DNA of 64,000 nt from Thelonectria olida (taxonomy: Eukaryota; Ascomycota; Sordariomycetes; Hypocreales; Nectriaceae), in NCBI GenBank assembly GCA_020736575.1, contig JAGPYM010000009.1:930001-994000 (forward strand), given 5' to 3'. This document shows positions 10,701 to 21,811 of the stretch, in pieces. Each line of letters begins with the position of its first letter. Positions within the stretch are counted from its first letter, which is position 1. Below the pieces are notes generated by a model. It was not told where the DNA came from and did not search any database. It saw only the letters and a program-made list of their open reading frames with translations. The position numbers were made by a program, and so were the translations under genes.

Positions 10701-12960
10701 TCCATGTACCGAGCCCAGGCCCGTTACCTTTTGGAGCGTGCCGACAATGACCTGTGGCGTTTCGTCCTGAGTGAGAACAACATTCACCGCCGCTCTGTTG
10801 TCGACCAGGTCACAGCCACTGCCGTTCCCGAGTCCACTGATCCTGCCAAGGTCTCCGTCGCGGTCGCTGCCTTCCTCGAGAATGACTTGCCTCTGGAGCT
10901 TATCGAGCTTCTCGAGAAGATTGTTTTGGAGCCTTCGCCCTTTAGCGACAACCAGAACCTCCAGAACCTGCTCTTGTTTACTGCTGCCAAGGCTGACAAG
11001 GCCCGTGTGATGGACTACATCCACAAGCTTGATGGCTACAACGCTGATGACATTGCAACCGCCTGTATCGAGGTTGGTCTGTTCGAGGAGGCCTTCGAGA
11101 TCTACAAGAAGGCTGATAACAAGTCTGGCGCCGTCGATATTCTGATTGAGCATGTTGTCAGCATTGACCGTGCTCAGGCCTATGCCGAGGAAGTCGACCT
11201 CCCTGATGTCTGGAGCAAGGTTGCCAAGGCTCAGCTTGATGGCCTTCGTGTCTCCGACGGTCTGGAGTCTTACATCAAGGCTGATGACCCCAGCAACTAC
11301 CTGGAGGTTATTGAGATTGCCACTCACGCTGGCAAGAACGAAGATCTCGTCAAGTACCTCCGAATGGCTCGCAAGACCCTGCGGGAGGCTGCGATTGACA
11401 CTGCTCTGGCCTTCTGCTTTGCTCGTCTAGAGCAACTCTCCGAGCTTGAGGACTTCCTCCGAGCTACTAACGTTGCCAACATTGAGGAGTCCGGTGACAA
11501 GGCCTATGAGGAGGGTTTGTATGAGGCTTCCAAGATTTTCTACACCAGCATCTCCAACTGGGCCAAACTTGCCACAACCCTGGTCCATCTCAGTGATTAC
11601 CAGGCCGCTGTCGAATGCGCCCGCAAAGCCAACAACATCAAGGTGTGGAAGCAGGTTCACGAGGCCTGTGTAGTCAAGAAGGAATTCCGTCTTGCCCAGA
11701 TTTGCGGTCTTAACTTGATCGTTGATGCTGAACAGCTTCAGACTCTCGTCAAGGAGTATGAACGCAACGGTTACTTTGATGAGCTCATTAGCCTTCTCGA
11801 GCAAGGTCTCGGCCTTGAACGTGCTCATATGGGAATGTTCACCGAACTCGGCATTGCCCTCTCAAGATACCACCCTGACCGCCTGATGGAGCACATCAAG
11901 ATTTTCTGGTCTCGAATGAACATGCCCAAGATGATTCGTGCCTGTGAGGAAGCCAACTTGTGGCCCGAGCTGGTATTCTGTTACTACCACTACGATGAGT
12001 TTGACAACGCTGCTCTTGCTGTTATCGAGAGACCAGAGAACTCCTGGGATCACCAGCAGTTCAAGGAGATCGTTGTCAAGGTTGCCAACCTTGAGATTTA
12101 CTACCGCGCCATTAAGTTCTATGTGGAGCAACACCCGTCATTGCTCACTGACCTCCTCGCCACTCTCACTCCTCGCGTCGACGTCAACCGTGTTGTCAAG
12201 CTGTTCCAGAAGAACGACGACCTTCCTCTCATCAAGCCCTTCCTTCTAAACGTGCAGACTCAGAACAAGCGAATCGTCAACGAAGCTGTCAACGACCTTC
12301 TCATCGAGGAGGAGGACTACAAGACTTTGCGCGACTCAGTGCAGAACTACGATAACTACGATGCTGTGGAGCTTGCCGGTCGCCTTGAGAAGCACGACTT
12401 GATCTTCTTCCGCCAGATTGCTGCTAGCATCTACCGCAAGAACAAGCGATGGGAGAAGTCAATTGCCCTCTCCAAGCAGGACAAGCTGTACAAGGATGCC
12501 ATTGAGACTGCTGCCCTCTCTGCCAAGACTGAGATTGTCGGCGATCTTGTCTCATACGTAAGTTACTCCCGGAATTTCATACTCGACACGACCACTAACA
12601 TTCACATAGTTCGTTGACATTGGCCATCGTGAATGCTACACTGGCATGCTCTACGCTTGCAACGAGCTTATTCGCCCTGACCTCGTCCTTGAGCTTTCAT
12701 GGCGCCATGGCCTCAATGACTTTTCCATGCCCTACATGATCAACCTCTTGTGCCAACAGACCAAGGAGCTTGCTACCCTCAAGGCCGACAACGAGGCTCG
12801 TAAGGCCAAGGAGAAGGATCATGAGAAGACCGAAGATAACACTCCCATTCTTGGTGCTGGCCGCCTGATGATTACGGCTGGCCCTGGTGGAAGTGCATCG
12901 CCTGCACCCTACGGCCAGGCCAATGGCTTTGCGCCGCAGCCAACCGGCTTCGGGTTTTAG
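7739..12960 (+). CDS. CHC1: Clathrin heavy chain
   Basis: Four exons: 7739-7825, 7900-8271, 8325-12557 and 12610-12960, giving 1680 aa, the usual length of clathrin heavy chains. The N-terminus (MAPLPIKFQELVHLNNVGV) begins the seven-bladed propeller that binds adaptor clathrin-box peptides. GCQIINYR across the second junction and the long alpha-zigzag of clathrin repeats follow. The C-terminal trimerisation region and a flexible tail ending PTGFGF close the protein. It forms the triskelion that coats vesicles at the plasma membrane, trans-Golgi and endosomes. The second intron has a weak GTTGGT donor but fits phase and conservation. The coding region uses C-ending codons strongly, as expected of a highly expressed gene. 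Confidence 0.98.
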
Positions 12961-13482
12961 ATGCACGTACCGATGTGGACCTGGACCCGACCCGGGTCGA
13001 CTACTCACCCTGCTACGCACAATACCCCCAAATGAACGACAAGGGCACATGACACTATCATCTGCGCAAATTAAGGAGGATTCGGATATCGCTGTTGGCT
13101 CTGAACCCTGTAATCATAGTTTGCCCCTTCCGGCGCGAGGGACGTTGGTTGGGGCGTGAGGGGTTGGGTTTTCGGAGCGATTTGCTAGACTCAGGATCTT
13201 GGAGGTAGACTTGAGGATGACGTTTCAGATTTGAATTGCGATCGAGGTAACATAACTCGAATCGTTGTATGTGTATGATAGTACATCGATTTTTTCTTGA
13301 TTTGGTTGCTATTGTTGTACTTTGAGGCAGAAAACGCCGTGACTCCTATTAGTAATTCCATCATGACGACAGAATTGCCGCCCCTTCATTTCGCTTCGGA
13401 CGACGATGGTGAATCCAATTCCCTCGCTGTAATTCAAGCTAGGTACCCCATGTACTAAATTTATCTCTATACACCTGGACAC
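12961..13482. other. Intergenic region between convergent genes
   Basis: This is the shared 3' flank of clathrin (plus) and the dipeptidyl aminopeptidase (minus). Nothing beyond 3' UTR sequence is visible. Confidence 0.5.
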
Positions 13483-16282
13483 CTACGCCATAGTCTTCGC
13501 AGTGACATGTCGCTTCTCCTTTTCGTCCTTGATAGGCTTGGGGTTTGAGATCTTGAGCCACTCGCCATTGAAGGCGTTGATGAGCCAGTTTCTCAGCTCT
13601 GACACAGCCTGTTAGCATGCATTCCTAGAAGTCGTGTGGGCGTCAAGGGTGAGAGATGGACTTACTGTCGTAGACGATGCGGTTGGCGTTGTGGAAGTAG
13701 ATGCTGTGGTTGCTGTCCGGGAAGACGTGGACGTCGTAGTTTTCGACGCCGGCGAGGTCGAGCTCGTCGAGGACTGTGAGGGAGTTTTGGAAGTGCACGT
13801 TGTCGTCGGCAACGCCATGCATGAGGAGGAAGCGCTTGTTTGCGCCGAGGGCGGTGGCGTTTGAGATCTTGGACTGGTCGTAGCCGTCAGCGTTTTCCTG
13901 GGGAGTGCGCATGTAGCGCTCGGTGTAGATGGAGTCGTAGAAGCGCCAGTCGGTGACGGGGGCGACGGCCATGCCGTAGGAAAAGGTGCGGCCAGCATCC
14001 TGCTCGAGAGTCTTGAGGGTGGTGAAGCCGCCATAGGACCAGCCCCAGATGGCGAGGCGGTCGGCGTCGACGTACGACTTTCTGGCAAAGTGGGCGGCGG
14101 CGGCGATGTGGTCCTTGGACTCGAGGACGCCGAGCTTGTTGCGGACGCCGACGCGGAACTTGCGGCCCTTGAAGCCGGTGCCGCGCGGGTCGACGGTGAC
14201 GACGAGATAGCCAAGGGCGCCGGCGATGTACGACTGGAAGTCGACGGCGAACTTCTTGGTGACGGACTGAGAGCCGGGGCCGGAGTACTGCTGGAACAGG
14301 ACGGGGTACTTCTTCTTCTTGTCGAAGTGTGGGGGACGACGTTCTAGGTAGTTGACTTCCACGCCATCGCCGAGATCCAGAGTGCCGTAGTTGAGGAGAG
14401 GAAGCTGATGCTTTCTCGCGCGTTCGGCAAGTGCATCGTTGGCTTCCAGGACGTGGTCGTACGTGACTGGGTTTGAAGGAGTAGAGACGACCTTCTGGAA
14501 GGGAATCTTGGGGCCTTTGTAGGAAAGGAGGACGAAGCCGGCACTAGTGGAGAAGGATGCATCGTAGTAGGCTTCTGTGGAGGTGCTAGTGAGAGCCTTG
14601 AGGTCAGAGCCGTCAAGCTTGACAGAGTAGACGTGACGCTGAGTAGACGACTCCTTGGCAGCGACGAAATACACGAGGCCGTTTTCGATGTCGACAGCGG
14701 ACGGAGCGTCGTCAACCTCCCAGCGTCCCGAGGTAAGCATGGTGGGCTCGGGGTTGTCAAGAGGCGTGAAGTACCCAATGTGTTCATAGCCATCGTGGAT
14801 GACAGTATCGACATAGCCATCATCCTTGCGGCCCTTCTCTTCGTCGGCAGGAATGTAGGTCATTTTGTGCGATATCTCAAACCAACCGCCGTCAATCTTG
14901 CCGACATCGATGGTGTTGAGCGTCTTGGATTTGCGGGCGCTAGCATCAATCATGACAACTTTGAGGATGTCACTGACGCGGTTGGTCTGCTTGATGATGA
15001 CCTTGTCGCCAGCCCAGATGAGATTGTTAATGATGCGGTTGTCATCCTCAAAGCCGTCGTCGATGGGTACTGAGAAGACGTCGCTCTTGTCGAAACTGTA
15101 GAATTGCAGGTCAACCACGGGGTTGTGAGCACCCGCCTTGGGATACTTGATTTGCTGAACCTCGGGGTATGACTCTTCGCCCTCGACGGGCTCGTCGCCG
15201 CTCGGACGGCTGACGAAGAACTGAACGGGATACTCGGGGACTCCGGTCTCGTTGGTTCGAAGGAAGGCGACGTATTTGCCATCCTCGGACCACCAAGTTG
15301 CGCTGCGATCGCCAAACACCTCTTCCTCGTAGACCCAATCAGGGATACCGTAAAAGTATTCCGGGCCACCATCCTCGGTGATCTGAAGAACATCGCTGTT
15401 GCCAGTCAGGCGTCGGATGTACAGGTTGTTGTCCTGCGTGAAGGAAACTGCGTTGCTCTGTGGGCTCCAGGAAGCGAACTGCACCTTGGCATCGGCATCC
15501 AGAGGGACCAATGGCTCAGCGGTCTGAGTCTTGACGTCGAAGATGAAGTATGTGGCAGTAAATGAGTGGCGCCAGACCTTCTCCCTCTTCACGCCGAGGA
15601 GCACCTTTGTGAGATCCGGACTGGGCTGAGAGAATTGGGGCGTAAGCTGCTTGCCATCGTACTCGAACCAAGGCTGCTTGATAAGAGTGCGAGCTTCGGC
15701 GACCGTGGCGGGGGGATTGTCGGCTCTGGCCTGGTTCCGCGAACGAATGTCCTCGACAACCATGTAGTCCTTGCCAGTTGCGCCAGTCTCCAGCAGCAAG
15801 CCATCCTCGCCGTCTGGGCTCGCGACCCAGCTGAGGGTGTGAGTAGTCGGATACCACGAACCGTCGAAGAGCTGATCCATGGTGAGAGTCTTGCCGGAAC
15901 CTCGCGAGGAGGCATCTGGGTCGTGCTCAGCGTCGCTCGCGTGACGATACGAGCCTGACGCAACGAATATGCCCAGTCCTCCCAGCCATGCGACAACAAA
16001 GACAGCACCGATGATGATGATGATGCGGCGCAAGCCCTTGTCCATGGGCTTCCGATGAAGGGAAGCGCCAGGTCCTAGGAAAGGACCCGTCTCAAGATCA
16101 TCGGCGTCGGTCCTGAGAGGATCCTCATCGTCGAAGGACCTCGGGTCTTTTTCCTTGTCGGCATCCATCTGGTTCTTCTCTTGTAGGCGGTCGAAAACGA
16201 GGCTGGTGGTCGAGACGGACGAGAGAGAGTCGTGCGAGTATCGGCGCTCGTTGTCGGGGTTGGACGACGAAGCGAGATCCAT
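13483..16282 (-). CDS. dapB: Type IV dipeptidyl aminopeptidase, membrane-anchored (DapB/Ste13-like)
   Basis: Two exons read right to left: 16282-13666 and 13598-13483, giving 910 aa. A cytoplasmic N-terminus of about 85 residues is followed by one membrane anchor (87-109, a run of Ile then [13 protein letters not shown]), so this is a type II membrane protein. An eight-bladed propeller precedes the S9B hydrolase domain. The catalytic triad is visible: Ser749 in GWSYGG, the Asp of ADDN (826/827) and His859 in DSNHS. A double-Glu motif (VYEEEVF) that binds the substrate amino group is also present. The enzyme removes X-Pro or X-Ala dipeptides in vacuole or late Golgi. The last 38 codons lie after a 67-bp intron (13599-13665) with GTAAGT donor and TGCTAACAG branch; without it the protein would end early. 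A vacuolar or Golgi location is inferred from family. Confidence 0.96.
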
Positions 16283-16686
16283 TGCGACGGGGTGTCAATG
16301 ATAGTGTAGCTGGACTAACAGCGAGTGTCCTGGAGCATGTTTTCGGAAGGGAAGAAACAAGATCAATGAAGTTGCTGAGTGAAACGATTGACGGTAAGAA
16401 AATTGCTTATTCGGGTTGTCAATAGGAACGTCGAACAAAGCAGCCCGTCCGACTCGGAGCTCCGTGTGTTTGTGTTTTGGGGAGGTTGAATTGGGGGAAG
16501 CGTCGTGATGACATAATCTCGTCAGCTGGCGTCACATGCCTCCAGGCCGAATGCGGCGGACAGATTGGGTGACGCAAGAGTTTCATCTCATTGCAGCAAG
16601 AAGATGAAATAATATCATTGAAAACGAATACATTATTGTGATACATAATTAACCCCCCCAGTTTCATAATTCGCATCCAGCGTTCC
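16283..16686. other. Promoter of the aminopeptidase and 3' flank of the YbjQ gene
   Basis: Both flanking genes are on the minus strand. The interval therefore contains the upstream region of the dipeptidyl aminopeptidase and the 3' UTR of the YbjQ-like gene. No recognisable element or gene. Confidence 0.5.
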
Positions 16687-17247
16687 TCACTTGGACACAA
16701 GCTGCGGCGCCTCAACATGGGAGTCCTCGAGCTTCTCAACAACCACAGCGGTACCATACGCAGCAGTCTGGGCAAAGCCGCCCAAGTCTGCAGCGTCAAA
16801 TCGCATGGCAATCACGGCATTGCCGCCGCGAGAGCGCGTCTCATCACACAGGCGGCTCATTGAGTCGTTGCGACAGTTGTACAGCATGGTCGTGAACCAT
16901 CGCAGCTCTCCTCCAGCCATACTCTTGATGACCATGGTGATGCCCGCAGCAATGTTGCGCGAGCGGACCGTGATGCCGTAGACGGTCCCTAGGACCTTGA
17001 CGATGCGGTATCCGGGGAGTTCGTTCATGGCTGCTGTTGCGTTAGTGAGTGTCAAGTAGGTATGGGTAGATAGTCGTACTGGATGTAATGATACCACCCG
17101 TCTCGGTGCTTTGAGATTATTAGTTGTCTCCAAGTCCTGCGAGCGCATCATGACATACAAGCAGTGAAGGTCAGAGAGCTGCGGGGGGATGTGGGCGACT
17201 TCATTGTCCTTGTCGTGCTTGGAGGAGCTGGACGATCCGAAAACCAT
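16687..17247 (-). CDS. YbjQ/UPF0145 (DUF74) family protein
   Basis: Three exons on the minus strand: 17247-17159, 17108-17080 and 17033-16687, giving 154 aa. Introns are 50 bp (GTATGT donor, ACTAATAA branch) and 46 bp. Removing both produces the continuous run TETGGIITS followed by TAMNELPGYRIV, and the rest (VLGTVYGITVRSRNI, then GGNAVIAMRFD) matches the YbjQ domain, a small pentameric beta fold common in bacteria and present in many fungi. Its biochemical role is not known; older annotations call it heavy-metal binding without proof. The N-terminus is Ser/Lys-rich and the C-terminus (VVVEKLEDSHVEAP) is free of motifs. An inverted TACCTA/TAGGTA motif lies 167-182 bp upstream of the start. 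Confidence 0.88.
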   Translation of the reverse strand: MVFGSSSSSKHDKDNEVAHIPPQLSDLHCLYVMMRSQDLETTNNLKAPRRVVSLHPVRLSTHTYLTLTNATAAMNELPGYRIVKVLGTVYGITVRSRNIAAGITMVIKSMAGGELRWFTTMLYNCRNDSMSRLCDETRSRGGNAVIAMRFDAADLGGFAQTAAYGTAVVVEKLEDSHVEAPQLVSK

Positions 17248-18444
17248 TTTTGCGGTGGGTGCGAGTCGAGCGTATTGTATGTTGTTAACGATGGATGAAT
17301 GCTGTTGTTGTCTTGCAGAGGAATGCCACATTAATCGTAGACTGACCGGATAACATTGCGAAAGGAATGGAAAGGCAGGACTTATATAGTTGTTGCCTCT
17401 GTGCGAATAAAACTACCTACGTATAGGTACTGTAAATATGTGGTAGCTAGAAAGCAACTGACTTACCTCTATTAGTGAAACCATCTCTCCACTCGCTGCC
17501 TCCAACTAAGGTACGCAGTACCTTTGTACCTCTCGCGTTTTCTCGTACTCGTCGTATCTGCCGCCCAAGCTTGAAATTGGGGGTGCAGGCGCCCGACTAT
17601 TTACCCGCTAGACATCAACAACATGATTTCCCAGGGCAGTCACCAGGCCCAGAAGCGAAGTTGATCGGCTCAGGAAGTGCCGAGAGGCGCAATTCGCGCA
17701 CGACGCTGCCCGGTAAGGCTGTTTTTTTTTGTTTTTTTTTTACAAGACCTCGATTCGTCCAAGTCATAGCATGCGGCCTTTGCGAGACTGCAAATCGTCA
17801 TGGCCGAGTCCTCCGAGACGCCACAACGTCTCAGAGCCAATTCCTTATTCTGTGAGTGTTGGTCTGAGTGGTCGTTTGTGATGAGAATTATTGGTCCAGC
17901 ATCTAGGACTGTGGCTACCTATTTCGAGAATGGTTATCATGATAAGAGTGTCAGTTCTGTATTTATGCATGATCACTACCAGTTAGCCCATTAAAGCATC
18001 ACTGAGCCTTTGCTTGATATAGGTAGCTGTTGTGTAACTTGGTTGTCCACTGAGGTTTTGATCAAGAACGAGTTGGACGGTTTAAAGCCTGTACTTTTAA
18101 TTGACACTCATGACAATATCACATCCCATATTCTATGTACCGGTACTGCATAGGGTAGTGACAGGTTCGAATAACTATATATGTGCAAACCTTATGGATG
18201 TCTCCGACTGCTCTGGGGGAACCCCGTCATGTAATAACGATGCACAACTTGGGAAAGGTTTTCAGAAACGACATTCGATACCTGCCCAACAAACCTTAGA
18301 TGGGGCCTTTAAAAGGTACCTGCTGCACTTGACTGTCCTTCTTTCTCGCGAACGTGACTGCCCTTCGTCTCTCCTACCACTTGCCCTTAATACTTTGGAC
18401 ATACCTCTTCTACTGCCATTCCAACGTTCTCCTTGTCATCCATA
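17248..18444. other. Divergent intergenic region
   Basis: This is the promoter space for the YbjQ-like gene (left) and the F-box-like gene (right). It holds the TACCTA-CGTA-TAGGTA inverted motif (17414-17429), a broken T20 tract at 17722-17741 and a pyrimidine-rich leader at about 18330-18440. No coding frame is convincing. Confidence 0.5.
17414..17429. promoter_or_regulatory. TACCTA-N4-TAGGTA inverted motif
   Basis: Perfect 6-bp inverted repeat with a 4-bp spacer (CGTA), 167-182 bp upstream of the YbjQ-like start. The same arms recur upstream of the tyrosinase and the decarboxylase-fold gene. A role as a dimer-binding site is inference. Confidence 0.45.
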
Positions 18445-19971
18445 ATGTTCTTTTCAATCTTACCATGCGAGCTCCAACTCACCATTTTCGAAATCTTGTG
18501 CGCAACGACCGTCCGCCTACCAAGAGGCACCGGAGCAAACCACCTGGTCCATCCCTCGTCTGCCTACGCTTCTGTCAATACGACATGGCAGAGGTTTTTC
18601 GAAAAGCACAATTTCAAGCACATAATTCTACAGCAATACGACATAGACGACTTCCGAACCGTCGTCCATGACAAAGGCCACCGCAGACGGCTCGTAGAAT
18701 GGATTTGGCTGCGTTTGGAACTCCCCCAGTATGGGTGCCATCTGTGCGAGGAGCCAGAGTCTGACAAGGAGGAATTGCAAAACAACATCATCTTCACCGA
18801 CATGGTTTGGACCCTTTTCGACCTCTTGGCTACCTGGCGGAAAATGAGCGGGTTCCGCGTCGATAAAGGGACACTGACGTTGGAACTCAGCGCCCATTCC
18901 CCAAGCGATTCTCAGCATTGGTGGAAGGAACTGCAGGGCAGAATCAATGATACGCCGTGGAAAGCCCACAGCCTGCCACGGAGCAGGATTTCGGATAGGG
19001 CCCATGGCTGGAGGAAAGGACGGCAGCTCCTCGCTCCTGGCCGTGGAGCCATCATGAGAGCCCACGGACACCCCCAGGGACTGCAGTTCGACCACAACGC
19101 GCCTTCGGCACGCCAAATGAGAAAGCTACCAAAAGTGAGCGTGGTTGGCCGACTCGTCATTCGAAGGCAGTTCTACCGAAACATATCCGTCCCTTGGGCC
19201 TTGAAACCCATCATCGAAAGCCTGACCCATTTGACCGACTTGAGATACGAAACGTGGCGTGGAATCGACTCGGAGGTCGCTCCCGGCAGGGCAATCCGAG
19301 ATGCGCAGCGCATTCAGCTGTTCCGCGACGTGTTCAAGTACCGGCGGAGTCTACGCAGAGTGTCCATTTTTGAGGACTTCGACTCTATCGTCTACCCTGC
19401 CGACGTTTCGATACAGCCAGTGGACCCAGAGCTGGGCCAGGCTCTTGCAAAGGCCAGCCGTGGCTTTGAAGAAGTACACGCTGCCCTCAACATTGACGCC
19501 GCGGACTTCTTCAGCCCGATACTGGACCACAGGCCGCGCGGGGGGGTTGAGTGGTTGAGGCTTAAGCATCTATCCCTCACCTCGCTTGAGATGGGCCCGA
19601 TAGGTTACCGCCTGTTAATTCATAGAGCAGCGGAAGCGGCTAAAGTAATGCCAGTCCTTGAGCTCATGGAGCTGTGGAACGGACAACAGGAGTGGGCGGG
19701 TATCTTCAGATTCCAAGTCGAGGGCGATCAAGCGATGATCCAGTTATTGACGACATTTACCGCCAATTTCCTCCCAGTAACGTCTAGAATCTGGCGAGAG
19801 GTTGCGGCCGAACGTGGTTGTCGACACGAGCTCAAGATGCGGCTCGGAACTCTGGATGCAACTGTCGACGACTTTGTATCTGTCCTTCCGCTGTTGAAGT
19901 TCAAGAAGCGCATACTGATGGACACGTCGCTGCATCAATTGCTAACATTCTGGGGCATTAAGGATGCCTGA
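18445..19971 (+). CDS. F-box-like hypothetical protein
   Basis: Single exon, 508 aa, starting at the ATG at 18445; the upstream part of the frame has only a TTG. The N-terminus FFSILPCELQLTIFEIL has the LP-x-E-L/I-x-x-x-I-x-x-x-L pattern of fungal F-box or F-box-like modules. WQRFFEKHNFKHIIL, RRLVEWIWLRLELPQY and a C-H-L-C-E-E-P-E-S segment follow. That layout is shared by large, lineage-expanded families of uncharacterised proteins in Sordariomycetes (recognised from general knowledge). The remainder has no catalytic motif. F-box proteins bring substrates to SCF ubiquitin ligases, but Skp1 binding is not shown here. The gene ends 127 bp before the oppositely oriented tRNA-Gly. Confidence 0.72.
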   Translation: MFFSILPCELQLTIFEILCATTVRLPRGTGANHLVHPSSAYASVNTTWQRFFEKHNFKHIILQQYDIDDFRTVVHDKGHRRRLVEWIWLRLELPQYGCHLCEEPESDKEELQNNIIFTDMVWTLFDLLATWRKMSGFRVDKGTLTLELSAHSPSDSQHWWKELQGRINDTPWKAHSLPRSRISDRAHGWRKGRQLLAPGRGAIMRAHGHPQGLQFDHNAPSARQMRKLPKVSVVGRLVIRRQFYRNISVPWALKPIIESLTHLTDLRYETWRGIDSEVAPGRAIRDAQRIQLFRDVFKYRRSLRRVSIFEDFDSIVYPADVSIQPVDPELGQALAKASRGFEEVHAALNIDAADFFSPILDHRPRGGVEWLRLKHLSLTSLEMGPIGYRLLIHRAAEAAKVMPVLELMELWNGQQEWAGIFRFQVEGDQAMIQLLTTFTANFLPVTSRIWREVAAERGCRHELKMRLGTLDATVDDFVSVLPLLKFKKRILMDTSLHQLLTFWGIKDA

Positions 19972-20082
19972 ATTCAGATGGAGTTTACGGTGGAACGAAG
20001 GGCACAAAAAATCGACATTGTTTCAACAGCATTAGAGGCCCAATCCATTGAAGGGGTCGTCTATTCTGGTGGACTAGAGGGC

Positions 20083-20087
20083 AAAAA
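20083..20087 (-). terminator. Pol III terminator of tRNA-Gly
   Basis: A T5 run on the minus strand, 10 nt beyond the tRNA 3' end, fits an RNA polymerase III terminator. Confidence 0.7.
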
Positions 20088-20097
20088 TAATGACAAG

Positions 20098-20179
20098 TGC
20101 GTGATCTGGGAATCGAACCCAGGGCTCCCCGACGCTGCTCGGATGGCAACGGAGAATTTTACCACTAAACCAATCACGC
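20098..20179 (-). tRNA. trnG-GCC: tRNA-Gly(GCC) with 11-nt intron
   Basis: The minus strand folds as a complete tRNA. The 7-bp acceptor stem pairs GCGTGAT with ATCACGC. The D arm is of the TGGTTTAGTGGT type (A box), and CTGGG-TTCGATT-CCCAG forms the T arm (B box GGTTCGATTCC). The anticodon stem CTCCG/CGGGG contains one U-G pair. Anticodon GCC is at 20145-20147. An 11-nt intron (20133-20143) sits at the canonical place one base after the anticodon, leaving a mature body of 71 nt. The discriminator is A; CCA is added after transcription. Confidence 0.95.
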
Positions 20180-20852
20180 TTCGATATTTGGACGGGTGGT
20201 AAAGGAGACTATATTCGCCGTGCAGAAACGACGGTGTTTTCGAGATAGTGTGAAGGAACGTCAACAACCCTTCTGTACATGCCGGATTTTGGAAAAGGTT
20301 TTTGGATCTTGGGCATGGAGTCTATCAACTACCTCTAACAATTCCAAATGGGGTGGGCTTTGGAAAGACAATGGTTTCAGTAAACCGTCAAAGGGCTGTC
20401 GAAGACATGACATAGCAGACCTTTATTTGTTGCCGTCTTTCAAGATGGCGCAAGTGAATCTTCGGCGAGCATAGGAAGTAAAGTACTGCTAGATAATTGA
20501 CCATTGGCCTTGAACCAATAATTAATCACTGTCAAAGTATCATCCAAGAATGTTTTATTGTTCCGCGTGTTTGACAGCTGTCTGCCACCTGCTCCTGCCT
20601 TGATAAAACTCTCACTTCCCCTCTCCTTGTTTTCGTTTTCTTCACCTTTTTCCATTCTCTTCACTCTCTGCAAAAACTCGCGGCATCTCGAAGGAGAGAT
20701 GCTTGACATGTCCATTTGTTGGTCCTCTAGTTATCCTTCATCTGTGAGTAACAAGACTACATGGCCGCTCACAACCCTCTACCTCTGTGCCTGCTGCCGA
20801 AGTACTAACACTCTACCTCTACAGATTTTCGGTGCCCGGCAAGATTTTCACT
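20180..20852. other. tRNA upstream region and spliced leader of the next gene
   Basis: The left part flanks the tRNA 5' end. From about 20600 the plus strand is pyrimidine-rich. A strong leader intron runs 20744-20824, with GTGAGT donor, a perfect TACTAAC branch at 20803-20809 and a CTACAG acceptor, placing the following ATG at 20853 in the second exon. An ATG at 20699 in the first exon opens a frame that stops at 20930-20932. Confidence 0.65.
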
Positions 20853-21811
20853 ATGCCTCAAATCGAGTCATACACCCTCTTGCGTCTAGAAGACTTGCCC
20901 GTGACGAAGGGCTTCGAGCCGAAAAACTATGAAAACGCGCGAGCCAGCTTGTCCATCTCTACGAGGCGACAGCCCAAGGTCTGACACACGCGGTGCAAGG
21001 AGAGTTCATCCAACATCTCAAGAACAGAGCCTTCTGCAAACCTGGAGATGGTGCGAGCCCGGAAGCTCATCCTTTGTTTCAATCTCTCATGGTCACTTTC
21101 GATTTTACCTGGCCAAAGTGGATGATCCTGGCGAAGCTGTATGGAGATGGTCATTACTCTTTGCGGGTGATGGGGAAGATTATTACGGCCAAGTTCGGAC
21201 ATTCAGGCACCCGCTTGCAACCTCGCATACCAGAGAGGGGAGAGAATCTTCTTCAGGCTCTTCTACAGAGCATTTTCCCCGGGGGAAATGCCCGGGCAGA
21301 GCGTCGTATCCAAGTTGAAAATGCGATTACCGAGAAATTCACCAGGCTAGAGACCCCTATCACTTCTAGGCCTTCTCGATCGGTGGCCGAAAGTATTTCG
21401 GAAGAAGTCCAGAGAGATCTAAACAGTCTCAGCATGGGCCACTACGAGCCAGAAGCTTCGTCTGCGCCGGAGCCTGCTACATTGGAACCGGCAGAGGAAC
21501 CCATCTCTCCCGCTCAATTCCACGCTCTTGTCAGTCGAGTCGAAGCCGTCGAAGCCAAGAACCAACGCCTGGAAGAGCTCATCGATGACTACACCACCGT
21601 CGTCCCAAATATTCTCCGCCATCTCAAATTCTCTACAATCAACATCCCAGAGACCGCATCTCGCATGTCCAAAGCTCACACCCGGCTCGTCAAGCTGAGC
21701 ATACGAGTTGACAGACTATCGGGTCGAATCCGCAAATTCGGCAAACAGCACGAGATCTTTCCTCCAAAGACTCTGAGTATTGAGCGCGTGGATGAATGCA
21801 TGGGCTTTTGA
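20853..21811 (+). CDS. Hypothetical coiled-coil protein; frame change near 20.9 kb
   Basis: No family is recognised. The ATG at 20853 begins MPQIESYTLLRLEDLPVTKG in one frame; the long body (QLVHLYEATAQGL, then EFIQHLKNRAF and on to the stop at 21811) is in another. Two explanations fit. One is a 47-bp intron at 20901-20947 (GTGACG donor, GCCAG acceptor, no good branch point), giving 303 aa. The other is a 1-nt deletion near 20930-20945 that would otherwise give about 319 aa. The body has a Pro/Glu-rich linker (PEASSAPEPATLEPAEEP), then a probable coiled coil (VSRVEAVEAKNQRLEEL) and a basic helical end. A leader intron precedes it (20744-20824), which argues that the locus is or was transcribed. 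Confidence 0.6.

Noticed and set aside
9630..11327. 565-codon open frame antisense to clathrin
   Set aside because: It is the mirror of a highly codon-biased gene; the Leu/Val/Asp-rich translation has no family resemblance.
17722..17741. T20 tract as a Pol III terminator
   Set aside because: No A/B box or foldable RNA precedes it on the plus strand.
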